64,000 bases of DNA, taken from the NCBI RefSeq assembly GCF_002885975.1, contig NZ_POSP01000003.1, positions 1,984,001-2,048,000 on the forward strand, in the 5' to 3' direction. A program made the position numbers and the translations under genes. This DNA is from Paucibacter aquatile. Its GTDB lineage: Bacteria; Pseudomonadota; Gammaproteobacteria; Burkholderiales; Burkholderiaceae_C. Under the pieces are notes generated by a model. It had not been told where the DNA came from. It saw nothing but the letters and a program-made list of their open reading frames with translations, and made no database searches. Below, in pieces: positions 23,850 to 32,125 of the stretch (position 1 is the stretch's first letter; each line of letters starts with the position of its first letter).

Positions 23850-26591
23850 TCAGGGCGCGACGTGGCCCAGATGCTGCAGCCAGAAGGCTTCGTACTTGCG
23901 GTGCCAGCCCACGGTCTTGACGGCGCCGCCCATGCCATGCTCGCCCTCGGGGTCGAGGAAGAGGTCGACCAGGCCTTCCTTGCCGGACTCGAGCAGGGCG
24001 CGGTAGACATTGACCGTGTCCTGATAGAGCACGTTCGGGTCCATCATGCCGTGCACCAGCAGCAAGGGCTTGCGCAGGCCCTTGGCCATGGGGATCAGCG
24101 AGAACTTGCGCAGATTGGGCTTGCTGCGATCGGTCTTGCCGATGGTGCGCCCGCTGTACCAGCTGTTGTAGTTTTCCCATTCGGTCGGGCCGGCGCCGGC
24201 GATGCCGGCGGCGAACAGATCGGGCTTGCTGAACATCGTGTACTGGGTCTGGAAACCACCGAAGCTCCAGCCATTCAGGCCCACGCGCGCGGGGTCGATG
24301 CCGAAGTCCTTGCTCATCAGCGCATGCAGGTCTTCCAGGTCCTCGGTCTGCGGCAGACCGGGGTTCTCCCAGTTGGCGTCCGAGAAGCGGCGGCCGTAGT
24401 TGCTGTGGCCGCGCGAGTCGATGGTCACCATCACATAGCCATGCTTGGCCGCCATGTACATGGCGAAAACGTAGGCGCTGGGCTGGAAGCTGTCGCTCTC
24501 GACCGAGTGGCGGTCGTTCAGCGGGCCGCCGTAGATGTAGACCACGGCCGGGCGCTTGTCGCTGGCCTTCCAGCCCTGCGGCTTGAAGACATAGGCCGGG
24601 ATGCTGTCGCCATGGCGGTTCTTGAAGCTGAAGCGCTCGGGGCGCAGCACATCGACCTGGGCCCAAGCCTTGTCGTGGCTGTCGGTCAGGGTCTTGAGCG
24701 TGGGCTTGGCGCCGGCCTCGATCAGCTTGAGCTCAGGGCGCGACACCCAGTTGCCGGCATTGGCCGCCAGCCACTGGCCGTCGTGTGAAACCACGGCATT
24801 GCGGTGGTACTCGCCCGGCACGCCCAGGGCCTGCATGCTGCCATCGGCCATGCTGACGCGGAACAGGTTCATGCTGGCCAGATCGTCCTTGTTGGCCGCC
24901 ACGAACATGCTCTTGCTGTCGGGCGTGAAGCCCAGCACCTGATGGGCCTCGAACTCGCCCTGAACCAAGCGGCGCAGCTTGCGGCTGCTCAGATCCCAGG
25001 CATAGGGCTGACGGAAGCCGGCCTCATCCAGCACCAGCACCAGCTGCTTGCCATCGGGCGTGAAACGCGGGCGTACCACGTTGACCACTTCGTGGCCAAC
25101 ATCGCCACGGCGCTCCAGCACCATCTCGGGCTTGGCGCTCTCATCAGCGCCACCCACGTAGACGCGCAGCAGCTCTTTCTCACGCTCCCAGGTGCTGAAA
25201 GCATAGCGGCTGCCATCACGCGCCCAGGCGATGGGGCTCATCTCGAACCAGACATCGCCACCGGCATGGGTGAACACGGGCGCCGATTGCTTGGCCGGCG
25301 CTTCACCGGCGGCAGGCACCTTGCGGATGTACAGCGCCAGCGGCTTGTTGACACGTTTGTCGTCGGAGACTTCGCGGTCCACCTTCTTGGCTTTGGCGAA
25401 GCGCTCGTTGTAGCCCATGATCTCGACCTGACGGCCGGTGGGCTCGGGCACGGGCTTGCCGTCATCGCCGGCCGGCTTGCTGGGCGCGCGACCGATCAAG
25501 GCCATCCAGCGGCTGTCTTCGCTCAGCGTGGTCGATTCGATGGCGTACTTTTTGTCCGCGTCATCGGGGTGGATCAGCTCGCGGTTGAGCACCTGCACGC
25601 CACCCTGGTTGAAGCGGGCGCGCAGCACGCGCTTGTCGTCCATGAAGACATAACCGGCATCATCGGCGGTGTAGGCCACCATGCGCAGATTGCGCTGCAG
25701 GTCCAGCAGGGGCTGCAGCTTGCTGTCGCCCGACACCCAGCGGAACAAGGCGCCGCGGTACTGCAGGATCAGCTCCTCGGCCTTGTGGGCCCAGACGATC
25801 TGCGTCACGCCGGGGTAGAGGTCGCTGGGCTTGAGCTTGTCGCGCAGCTGTTTTTTCTTCAGCTCGTCGCGCCATTCCCAGAGTTCCTTGTCTTTTTCAA
25901 CCTTGGCGTCGGGCTTGGTCTCGGCCTTGGCTGTGGCGCTGGGTGCCGATGCCGCCGATGCCGCGGCCTCTGCCGCGGCAGGCACGGGCTTGCCGCTGCG
26001 CTTGGCTTCCAGTGCGGCCGCAGCCTTCTTCTCGGCTTCGGCCTCGGCCTTGTCGGCGGCCTTCTGGGCCTCGTCCTTGGCCTTCTTGGCGGCGAATTCC
26101 TTCTTCACCAGCTCCAGCTGGGCGGCTTCCCACTGGCCCAGGTCGACATTCTCGCCACGCAGATAGGCGGCTTGTGCCACCTCGCGGGCCTGGCGCTCGG
26201 CGGTCTCGCTGCGCTTTTGCTGCAGCTTCTTGTCAAAACGCTGCAGATCCTCGGGCGCGTCAAAGGCGGCCATGATGGCCGGCGAAGTCAGGCGCTGGGT
26301 CTTGCCGGTCTTGCTGTCGTGCACATAGAGGTCGGTGCCCGGCTCGCCAAACGGGTTCCAGAGATAGGCCAGATAACGGCCGCTGCGGCTGAACTTGGGC
26401 TCGCGCGCGTTCTCGCCCCGGTAGGGCTCGGCGCGGAACACCTGCTCCAGGCTCAGGGTCGAGCTCAGGGGCGCGGGCGTGGCCGCACCGGAACTGGCCG
26501 CCGAGGCCGTGAAGGAAAAGCTCGCTGCGCTGAGCAGGGCCGCCAGCAGGCAGCTCGTGCCTGCCAGCTTTGAAGGTTGGTTCTTGAACAA
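23850..26591 (-). CDS. S9-family (prolyl oligopeptidase-like) serine peptidase, exported
   Basis: A 913-residue peptidase. A signal peptide (LLAALLSAASFSFTASAA) is followed by a beta-propeller region broken by an Ala/Lys/Glu-rich helical insert (about residues 165-245, probably coiled coil), then an alpha/beta-hydrolase catalytic domain. The nucleophile is in GWSFGG (near residue 775), the Asp in MMDPNVLY (near 852) and the His in GEHGMGG (near 884). DPP-IV and acylaminoacyl-peptidase-like enzymes share this plan. Length is above the usual 600-800 because of the insert. It is monocistronic in appearance. Confidence 0.9.
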   Translation of the reverse strand: MFKNQPSKLAGTSCLLAALLSAASFSFTASAASSGAATPAPLSSTLSLEQVFRAEPYRGENAREPKFSRSGRYLAYLWNPFGEPGTDLYVHDSKTGKTQRLTSPAIMAAFDAPEDLQRFDKKLQQKRSETAERQAREVAQAAYLRGENVDLGQWEAAQLELVKKEFAAKKAKDEAQKAADKAEAEAEKKAAAALEAKRSGKPVPAAAEAAASAASAPSATAKAETKPDAKVEKDKELWEWRDELKKKQLRDKLKPSDLYPGVTQIVWAHKAEELILQYRGALFRWVSGDSKLQPLLDLQRNLRMVAYTADDAGYVFMDDKRVLRARFNQGGVQVLNRELIHPDDADKKYAIESTTLSEDSRWMALIGRAPSKPAGDDGKPVPEPTGRQVEIMGYNERFAKAKKVDREVSDDKRVNKPLALYIRKVPAAGEAPAKQSAPVFTHAGGDVWFEMSPIAWARDGSRYAFSTWEREKELLRVYVGGADESAKPEMVLERRGDVGHEVVNVVRPRFTPDGKQLVLVLDEAGFRQPYAWDLSSRKLRRLVQGEFEAHQVLGFTPDSKSMFVAANKDDLASMNLFRVSMADGSMQALGVPGEYHRNAVVSHDGQWLAANAGNWVSRPELKLIEAGAKPTLKTLTDSHDKAWAQVDVLRPERFSFKNRHGDSIPAYVFKPQGWKASDKRPAVVYIYGGPLNDRHSVESDSFQPSAYVFAMYMAAKHGYVMVTIDSRGHSNYGRRFSDANWENPGLPQTEDLEDLHALMSKDFGIDPARVGLNGWSFGGFQTQYTMFSKPDLFAAGIAGAGPTEWENYNSWYSGRTIGKTDRSKPNLRKFSLIPMAKGLRKPLLLVHGMMDPNVLYQDTVNVYRALLESGKEGLVDLFLDPEGEHGMGGAVKTVGWHRKYEAFWLQHLGHVAP

Positions 26592-26693
26592 TCCAGTCTC
26601 CGCACACGCCCCGGTTCAGGGCAGCGCGCATTCTAGAAAGACTTGCAATTCGCATGTTCGCGCTGCGACTCTTGCGCGAAACTCGGGGACATC

Positions 26694-26996
26694 ATGATCG
26701 CCAACGTCTTCGCTGCCCTCGGTCTGCTGACCTGCCTCTTGCTGGCCCTGCGCATGGCCCTGCCCGCCGCGCGCCAGCGCCATGTGGACGCCGCGCTGCG
26801 CCGCAGCTGGCTGCGCCTGCGCGAGCTGGCCTCCCAGCTGCGCCACTGGCGCAGCCACCGCCAGCTCCGTAAGCAGGCCGCCGCCGAAGCGGCCGAGCTG
26901 ATCCGCCGTGCCAAGGCGCGCGACGAGGTCGACCGTGACGGCAACGTCTACCGGCCCAAGCAGTTCGATCCCAAGAAGCGGCGCGATCTGCACTGA
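26694..26996 (+). CDS. Small single-span membrane protein, 100 aa
   Basis: Residues 2-22 (IANVFAALGLLTCLLLALRMAL, in part) form one membrane helix. The rest is highly basic and helical (RQRHVDAALRRSWLRLRE, then QLRKQAAAEAAELIRRA), ending in a conserved-looking FDPKKRRDLH. It is probably an inner-membrane protein with a cytoplasmic basic domain. No family is recognised. The ATG at 26694 was chosen because it puts the membrane helix at the N-terminus; the frame is open upstream to 26643. It is divergent from the S9 peptidase gene. Confidence 0.65.
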   Translation: MIANVFAALGLLTCLLLALRMALPAARQRHVDAALRRSWLRLRELASQLRHWRSHRQLRKQAAAEAAELIRRAKARDEVDRDGNVYRPKQFDPKKRRDLH

Positions 26997-27118
26997 GCGG
27001 AGTGACGCTTCAAAGTTGCGGCTCATGACCGCAGCGCTTCGGTCTGTCGCGCGCCGCTCGCCGCCCTCAGCGTGACTTGGCACAGTCCTCTCCAGACCAA
27101 CAACGGAGGAGAGAGACG

Positions 27119-27988
27119 ATGAGCCACCGCACCACGACGCTCAAGAAACTGCGCCAAGGCGCCACCGAAACCGCCTGCGCCCTGCTCTGCCTGGCCGGCC
27201 CATCCGTGATCGCCAATGGCTTGAGCCAGACCTTGCTGAGCGGCGAGGCCTGGATGGGTGCCCGCAACGGCCTGCGCATCCTGGCCCTGCTGCTGGGCTA
27301 TGTGCTCTGGGTGCGCTGGCGCGAGCAGCGGCCCGTGCATGAGCTGGGCCTGACGGGTGCCGCCCGCGAGACCGGCCTGGGGCTGCTGATCGGCGGCCTG
27401 ATGGTGGCCTTGGGCGTGGGCGCCATGGCCTGGGGCGGCGCTTACCAGGTCCAGGCCATCAACGGCCCCGGCCACGCTGTGGCCTTGCTGCCCTTGGTGC
27501 TGAGCCTGGCCGCGCTGGAAGAGATACTGTTCCGCCTGATCCTGTTGCGCCTGATGGAGCACTGGCTGGGCACGGGCTGGGGCTTGTTCATCTCGTCCTT
27601 GCTCTTCGGCCTGGCCCATCTGGGCATGGGCCCGGCGAACGTCGCCAGCACCTTGCTGCTGGGCCTGGAAGGCGGCCTGCTCTTCGGCGCCGCCTATCTG
27701 CTGACGCGACGCCTCTGGCTCTGCCTGGGCCTGCACATCGGCTGGAACTTTGTGCAAATGGGCATCTTCTCGGCCGACGCCACTTTGGCCTTGAAGCGCG
27801 TGGGCTGGCTGCAAGCCAGCATCGACGGCCCAGCCTGGTTGACTGGCGGCGTCCACGGCATGGAGGCCTCGGTGCCCGCCGCCCTGCTCTGCCTCTCGGT
27901 CGGCGCGGTATTGCTCACCCTGGCCATTCAACGCGGACAGTGGCAAGCTCGCAGGACCGTCAGCAAGCCCCAACATCGCGGTGCCTGA
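27119..27988 (+). CDS. CPBP-family intramembrane metalloprotease
   Basis: A 289-residue polytopic membrane protein with about seven or eight hydrophobic segments. The three CPBP (Abi/CAAX) motifs are present in order: EEILFR (EExxxR, near residue 139), FGLAH (FxxxH, near 163) and HIGWN (HxxxN, near 213). These glutamate/histidine residues form the intramembrane active site of the Rce1-like clan. Bacterial members act in processing or as immunity-type proteins, and the substrate is unknown. The ATG at 27119 follows a strong GGAGGA site. No bacteriocin genes are nearby. Confidence 0.9.
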   Translation: MSHRTTTLKKLRQGATETACALLCLAGPSVIANGLSQTLLSGEAWMGARNGLRILALLLGYVLWVRWREQRPVHELGLTGAARETGLGLLIGGLMVALGVGAMAWGGAYQVQAINGPGHAVALLPLVLSLAALEEILFRLILLRLMEHWLGTGWGLFISSLLFGLAHLGMGPANVASTLLLGLEGGLLFGAAYLLTRRLWLCLGLHIGWNFVQMGIFSADATLALKRVGWLQASIDGPAWLTGGVHGMEASVPAALLCLSVGAVLLTLAIQRGQWQARRTVSKPQHRGA

Positions 27989-28078
27989 GGGTCAAAGAAG
28001 TTGTTTGTTGTCCCGCCCGGGCAAGCCATGCAAGTTCGCCCGGTATTGCCTAAATTCCAAAAGGAAAGATCAACGCGG

Positions 28079-29863
28079 ATGAAAACCCTGATTCTGAGCA
28101 CGGCCCTGCTCGCCAGTCTGAGTGCCCAAGCGCAAGGCGCGTCCACACTCCCGCCTGAGTTTGCCGACTGGGATGCCTTCATGGCCCAACAGCTCGCACT
28201 GTGGAAGGTGCCGGGCGCCTCCATCGCCATCGTCAAGGATGGCCAGGTCATCCTCTCGCGCGGCTATGGCCTGCGTGATGTGGCCAAGCAGCTGCCCATG
28301 ACCGAGAACACCGTGCAGCCGATTGCCAGCACGACCAAGAGCTTCACCGTGGCCGCCCTGGCCACCCTGGTGCGCGACGGCAAGCTCAAGTGGGACGAGC
28401 CGGTGCGGGAGTACCTGCCGGACTTCCGCCTGCACAGCGACTACGCCACCCAGACCGTCACCCTGCGCGATATGGTCAGCCACCGCACCGGCCTGCCGCG
28501 CCACGACTGGGTTTGGTTCAACAGCACGCTGAGCCGTGAGGAACTGATCAAACGCGTGCGCCATTTCGAACTGAGTGCCGAGCCACGCGCGCGCTTCCAA
28601 TACAACAACCTGATGTACATGACCGCGGGCTATGTCGGCGGCAAGGTCGCGGGCAGCAGTTGGGAAAGCCTGGTTCGTGAGCAGGTCCTGAGCCCGCTGG
28701 GCATGAAGTCCACCAACTTCGCCATTGCCGAACTTCTCAAAGCACCCGACCATGGCACCGGCTACGCGCTCGATAACGCCCAGGTCGCACAACCCAAGCC
28801 CTATGTGCCCATCGATGCCATGGGACCGACCGGCTCGCTGAACTCCAACGCCCGGGACATGAGCCAGTACCTGCTGATGCTGACGGCCGATGGCAAGTTC
28901 AAGGACAAGACGCTCATCCAGTCCAGCGACCTGCGCGCCATGACCACGGGCCAGATGGCCCTGCCTGACCCGCGCCTCTGGCCCGAACGCAGCAGCCCGC
29001 AGTACGGCATGGGTTGGTTCGTCAGCAATTACCGCGGTGTCACCCTGGTCGATCATGGCGGCAATATGCCCGGCGCCGCCACCGCCCTGGGCTTTGTGCC
29101 GGGCCGCAATATCGGCGTCTACACCACGGTCAATATCGGCAACAGCGCCTTGCGCGACGTCATCCTCTACGCCGCCATGGACCGGCTGCTGGGCCTGCCG
29201 CCGGTGGACTGGAGCGCCCGCCTGCACGGCAACTATCTGAAGGGCCTGGCGGCCGAGAAAGCGGCCGAAACCCAGAAACTCAACACCGGCAAGCCCGGCA
29301 CGCAGCCGGCCTTCGCCTTGAGCGAGTACGCCGGTGAATACGAGCATCCCGGCTACGGCATCATCACCGTGGGTGGCGGCTCGGCGGGGCTGGAGCTGCA
29401 GTACAACGGCTTGAAAGCCGCCCTGCCGCACTGGCATTACGAAGTTTTCCAGACCCCCCAAAACAAGCTGAGCGAGCTCAGCGAGACCCGGGTGCAGTTT
29501 GTTTCCAACTTCGAAGGCGATGTCGATGGGTTGCGCATCGAGATCGAGCCTTCGGTCAAGCCCGCCCTGTTCAAGCGCCTGCCCGACAAGCGCTTCAAGG
29601 ACCCAGCCTTCCTGTCCAAGCTGGTCGGTGTCTACGCCATCGGCACGAACGAGATCCATATCGTGCTGCGCCCAGACGGTGTGCTGACGGCCGGCGGCCG
29701 CACCGGTGCACCCAATGAGCTGATCGGACTGCGCGGCACGCGCTTCGAGGTCAAGAGTCGCAACGGCAACACCGTCGAGTTCCTGGCAGACGCCAGCGGC
29801 CGGTACACCCAGCTGGCGCTGCGTCAGAACGGCAGCACCACGGTGGCCGAACGTCGCAACTGA
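28079..29863 (+). CDS. Exported beta-lactamase-fold serine hydrolase with DUF3471-like C-terminus
   Basis: A 594-residue protein. Signal peptide: MKTLILSTALLASLSAQAQG. The class C-type catalytic domain has the SxxK nucleophile motif in ASTTKSF (Ser near residue 84), the Tyr-x-Asn motif in YNNLMY (near 174), and a HGG motif in VDHGGNMPG in place of the KTG. The C-terminal about 180 residues resemble the DUF3471 region found in esterase/peptidase members. These proteins are D-aminopeptidase-, esterase- or PBP4*-like. The ATG at 28079 follows AAAGGAAAG. A strong terminator closes the gene. Confidence 0.88.
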   Translation: MKTLILSTALLASLSAQAQGASTLPPEFADWDAFMAQQLALWKVPGASIAIVKDGQVILSRGYGLRDVAKQLPMTENTVQPIASTTKSFTVAALATLVRDGKLKWDEPVREYLPDFRLHSDYATQTVTLRDMVSHRTGLPRHDWVWFNSTLSREELIKRVRHFELSAEPRARFQYNNLMYMTAGYVGGKVAGSSWESLVREQVLSPLGMKSTNFAIAELLKAPDHGTGYALDNAQVAQPKPYVPIDAMGPTGSLNSNARDMSQYLLMLTADGKFKDKTLIQSSDLRAMTTGQMALPDPRLWPERSSPQYGMGWFVSNYRGVTLVDHGGNMPGAATALGFVPGRNIGVYTTVNIGNSALRDVILYAAMDRLLGLPPVDWSARLHGNYLKGLAAEKAAETQKLNTGKPGTQPAFALSEYAGEYEHPGYGIITVGGGSAGLELQYNGLKAALPHWHYEVFQTPQNKLSELSETRVQFVSNFEGDVDGLRIEIEPSVKPALFKRLPDKRFKDPAFLSKLVGVYAIGTNEIHIVLRPDGVLTAGGRTGAPNELIGLRGTRFEVKSRNGNTVEFLADASGRYTQLALRQNGSTTVAERRN

Positions 29864-29897
29864 GCTTCAGCCGAAGACCCGCGCAACAACAAGAAGA

Positions 29898-29932
29898 ACG
29901 GGCTCTGGATTTCGATCCAGAGCCCGTTTGCT
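29898..29932. terminator. Bidirectional intrinsic terminator
   Basis: ACGGGCTCTGGAT and ATCCAGAGCCCGT (29898-29910, 29915-29927) pair perfectly over 13 bp around a TTCG tetraloop. It is followed by TTTGCTTT on the plus strand and, read the other way, by TTCTTCTTG. It serves the hydrolase gene and the convergent phytase-like gene. Confidence 0.85.
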
Positions 29933-29981
29933 TTGTGGGCCCGGCGCCCGCCCGAACCCTTGCCCCCAGGGCCGGCTCGGC

Positions 29982-31397
29982 TTACTTCTGGCTGCGGCGG
30001 CGCGCCAGCCCACCCAGGGCCAGGAGGCCGCCGGCCATCAGGGCCCAGCTGCTCGGCTCGGGCACCGGGGCGGTGTAGTTACCCAGTTCCGCTTCGCTGA
30101 TGGTGTAAGCATGCAGCACGCCCGGCAGCAGGCGGTAGCTGCCGTCCTGCGGCACGCTGCTGGCCGCGCCCGTGCAGCCAATCACCGTGCCCAAGGGGCA
30201 TTGGATGGACGTGGCGTAAGGATTGGCATCACTGAAGCGGAAGTAGACGTCGAACTGCTCACCGCTGGCGTTCTGGGTCACGCTGTAGTCGTTGTCGGTG
30301 CCGGCCAGGATCAGGTACTTGCCATTGGCCAGCTTGGGGCCGATGGCCAGGCCCTCCCACTTCTCGGGCGACTTGCCGCCCAGGGCGGCCAGGGTGTTGG
30401 CGTCCAGGTCGACGATCTGGCCCGACTTGCTGACCTTGGTGTAGCTGCCGGTGCTGAGGTTGATACCGGAAACATCGGTGGCACCGCTCAAATCAATGCG
30501 ATAGACCTCTTTGTCGGCCGTGGCGAACTCAGCGCCGACGCCGACGCCGCGGTTGTTGCGCTCCAGCACATAGAACTCATGGTCGTTGATGGCGACCAGG
30601 GCCGAGATGCCCTGGCCCTGGCCGCTGCGCTTCATCTGGTAGGCGTACTGGGCCACGGCTTCGCCGGTGGCCGTGTCGAACTTGACGATGCGGTTGACCG
30701 AGCCATTGCCGCCGCCCTCATCCAGCATGGCGCTTTGCAGCATGGCATAGGCGTACTTGCCATCGGGGCTGATGGCCAGGCCTTCAAAACCGCGGTTGGT
30801 GCGCTTGCCGGCGTTGTTACCGGTGTCATCGGCATAGTTGGCCACGCCGGTGGCGGCATTGCGCGGCACCAGGTTGGCCGGCGTGTTGAAGGTGCGGATC
30901 AGCTCGCCGCTGCGGCTGAATTCACGCACCGAAGGGCCGTATTCATCGGACACCAGGAAGGTGCCGGTGCGCGGGTTGATCACCACGCCTTCCGGATCGA
31001 AAGCCAGGCCCAGCTGGTTCTTGGGCTTGGGTGCCAAGCCGTTCAGGCCTTGGCCGGCACTCTGGAACACCACCGTCTCGGCGATCTTGAAATTGCTGAT
31101 CGCGCCGGTGTTGAAGTCCACATCGAGCGTGAAGCGCTGGACACGGGTGTTGTAGTTCAGCGTGCCGCCGCCCGGGCCTCGGTCCGACAAGCCCCACCAC
31201 TCATTGCGCTTGGTGTCGTAGTAGATGTCGGAGAAATAGCCGAGGCGGCCGTTGTTGACGCTGCTGCCGCCGGACAGATCCAGGGCGGCACCGTCGAGGG
31301 CCAGGCCGTTGACGAAAGAAGGTGCCGCGTGCGCGGCCAAGGTGGCCGAGGCCAGCAACACGGCGGCCGAAACGGCGCGCAAAGAGATGTTCAGCAT
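29982..31397 (-). CDS. Phytase-like esterase with PEP-CTERM sorting tail
   Basis: A 471-residue exported protein. Signal peptide: VSAAVLLASATLAAHAA region. The body is an 'esterase-like activity of phytase' beta-propeller, with signatures SDRGPGGG near residue 70, FDPEGVVINPRTGTFLVSDEYGPS, NRGFEGLAISPDG and KWEGLAIGP. The C-terminus ends in VPEPSSW, a membrane helix and RRR, a PEP-CTERM sorting signal. It may release phosphate from organic phosphoesters outside the cell. The start at 31397 gives the signal peptide directly. A Pho-box-like direct repeat lies 63-80 bp upstream, which fits phosphate-starvation control. Confidence 0.87.
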   Translation of the reverse strand: MLNISLRAVSAAVLLASATLAAHAAPSFVNGLALDGAALDLSGGSSVNNGRLGYFSDIYYDTKRNEWWGLSDRGPGGGTLNYNTRVQRFTLDVDFNTGAISNFKIAETVVFQSAGQGLNGLAPKPKNQLGLAFDPEGVVINPRTGTFLVSDEYGPSVREFSRSGELIRTFNTPANLVPRNAATGVANYADDTGNNAGKRTNRGFEGLAISPDGKYAYAMLQSAMLDEGGGNGSVNRIVKFDTATGEAVAQYAYQMKRSGQGQGISALVAINDHEFYVLERNNRGVGVGAEFATADKEVYRIDLSGATDVSGINLSTGSYTKVSKSGQIVDLDANTLAALGGKSPEKWEGLAIGPKLANGKYLILAGTDNDYSVTQNASGEQFDVYFRFSDANPYATSIQCPLGTVIGCTGAASSVPQDGSYRLLPGVLHAYTISEAELGNYTAPVPEPSSWALMAGGLLALGGLARRRSQK

Positions 31398-31459
31398 AGT
31401 GTGAGGAGCCCCGGAGAGTGAATAAATCACGAGTCAACCCGGCAGGCTAGTCGGAGGCT

Positions 31460-31477
31460 GTGACGCGGGCGTGACAC
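31460..31477 (-). promoter_or_regulatory. Pho-box-like direct repeat ahead of the phytase-like gene
   Basis: On the minus strand GTGTCAC-N4-GCGTCAC gives two seven-base repeats with an 11-bp period, like the PhoB consensus CTGTCAT-N4-CTGTCAT. Its position suits a PhoB-activated promoter reading into the 31397 start. Five or so of seven positions match in each half-site; the call is tentative. Confidence 0.45.
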
Positions 31478-31522
31478 ATTCCCGCGTGCTTGGCTGCGAA
31501 CCGCAGGCCCGAGCGCACAGGC

Positions 31523-32125
31523 TCAGCGCGCGCTTCGGGACACTTCCATCGAGAAGGCCCAGAAGCGCCGCTCACCCTTGCTGCGACCGCATTGCAGATA
31601 CAGCCGCTCCACATGCTGGTCTGGCGGCAACTGGGGCAGGCGCCGCTCCCAGACGAGAACGCGATTCATCAAGCCATCGGTATCGCCCTCGATGAACTCA
31701 CGGCTGCTTGCTGGCGCTCCGAACAGCGACGTCAGCTGCCTCTCGATCACGGCGCAGCGCGGATAGGCCGCGGGCCGCAGCACCCGGCCATCGGTCGATA
31801 TCAGCGCGCGTCGCTCGAAACCCAAGCGCAATCGGCCACGCCCGCTGCCGTCCGGCGACGCGATCTCGATCTGGTGGATGTGGGCCTGCGCCCGCTCGGG
31901 CGCGACCTCCAGGGTGTGGCCGTTTGCATAGTCCTGCGGATAGCGCTGCCGGAGCTGAGCCCGAGTGGTCTCCAGGCTCAGGCCGGCGAAGACAAAAGCC
32001 TGGGCAGAGCCCCCGGACTGCGGCTGCGCTAGCGCCGGGGCCTGCGCCCATGCCCGATTCGCCCAGAAACACAGAAGCGCAACGGCGATCGCCCCACCCC
32101 ACGGGCCGGGCCGCTGCGCAAGCAT
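31523..32125 (-). CDS. Hypothetical exported protein after uvrA
   Basis: A 200-residue protein with a probable signal peptide (AIAVALLCFWANRAWAQA). The remainder is mixed alpha/beta with two Cys (YPRCAVIERQL, LYLQCGRSKG) that could form a disulfide. No family is recognised. The ATG at 32125 shares a base with the uvrA stop (TGATG), so it is probably translated by coupling to uvrA, although no DNA-repair role is implied for an exported product. Confidence 0.65.
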   Translation of the reverse strand: MLAQRPGPWGGAIAVALLCFWANRAWAQAPALAQPQSGGSAQAFVFAGLSLETTRAQLRQRYPQDYANGHTLEVAPERAQAHIHQIEIASPDGSGRGRLRLGFERRALISTDGRVLRPAAYPRCAVIERQLTSLFGAPASSREFIEGDTDGLMNRVLVWERRLPQLPPDQHVERLYLQCGRSKGERRFWAFSMEVSRSAR

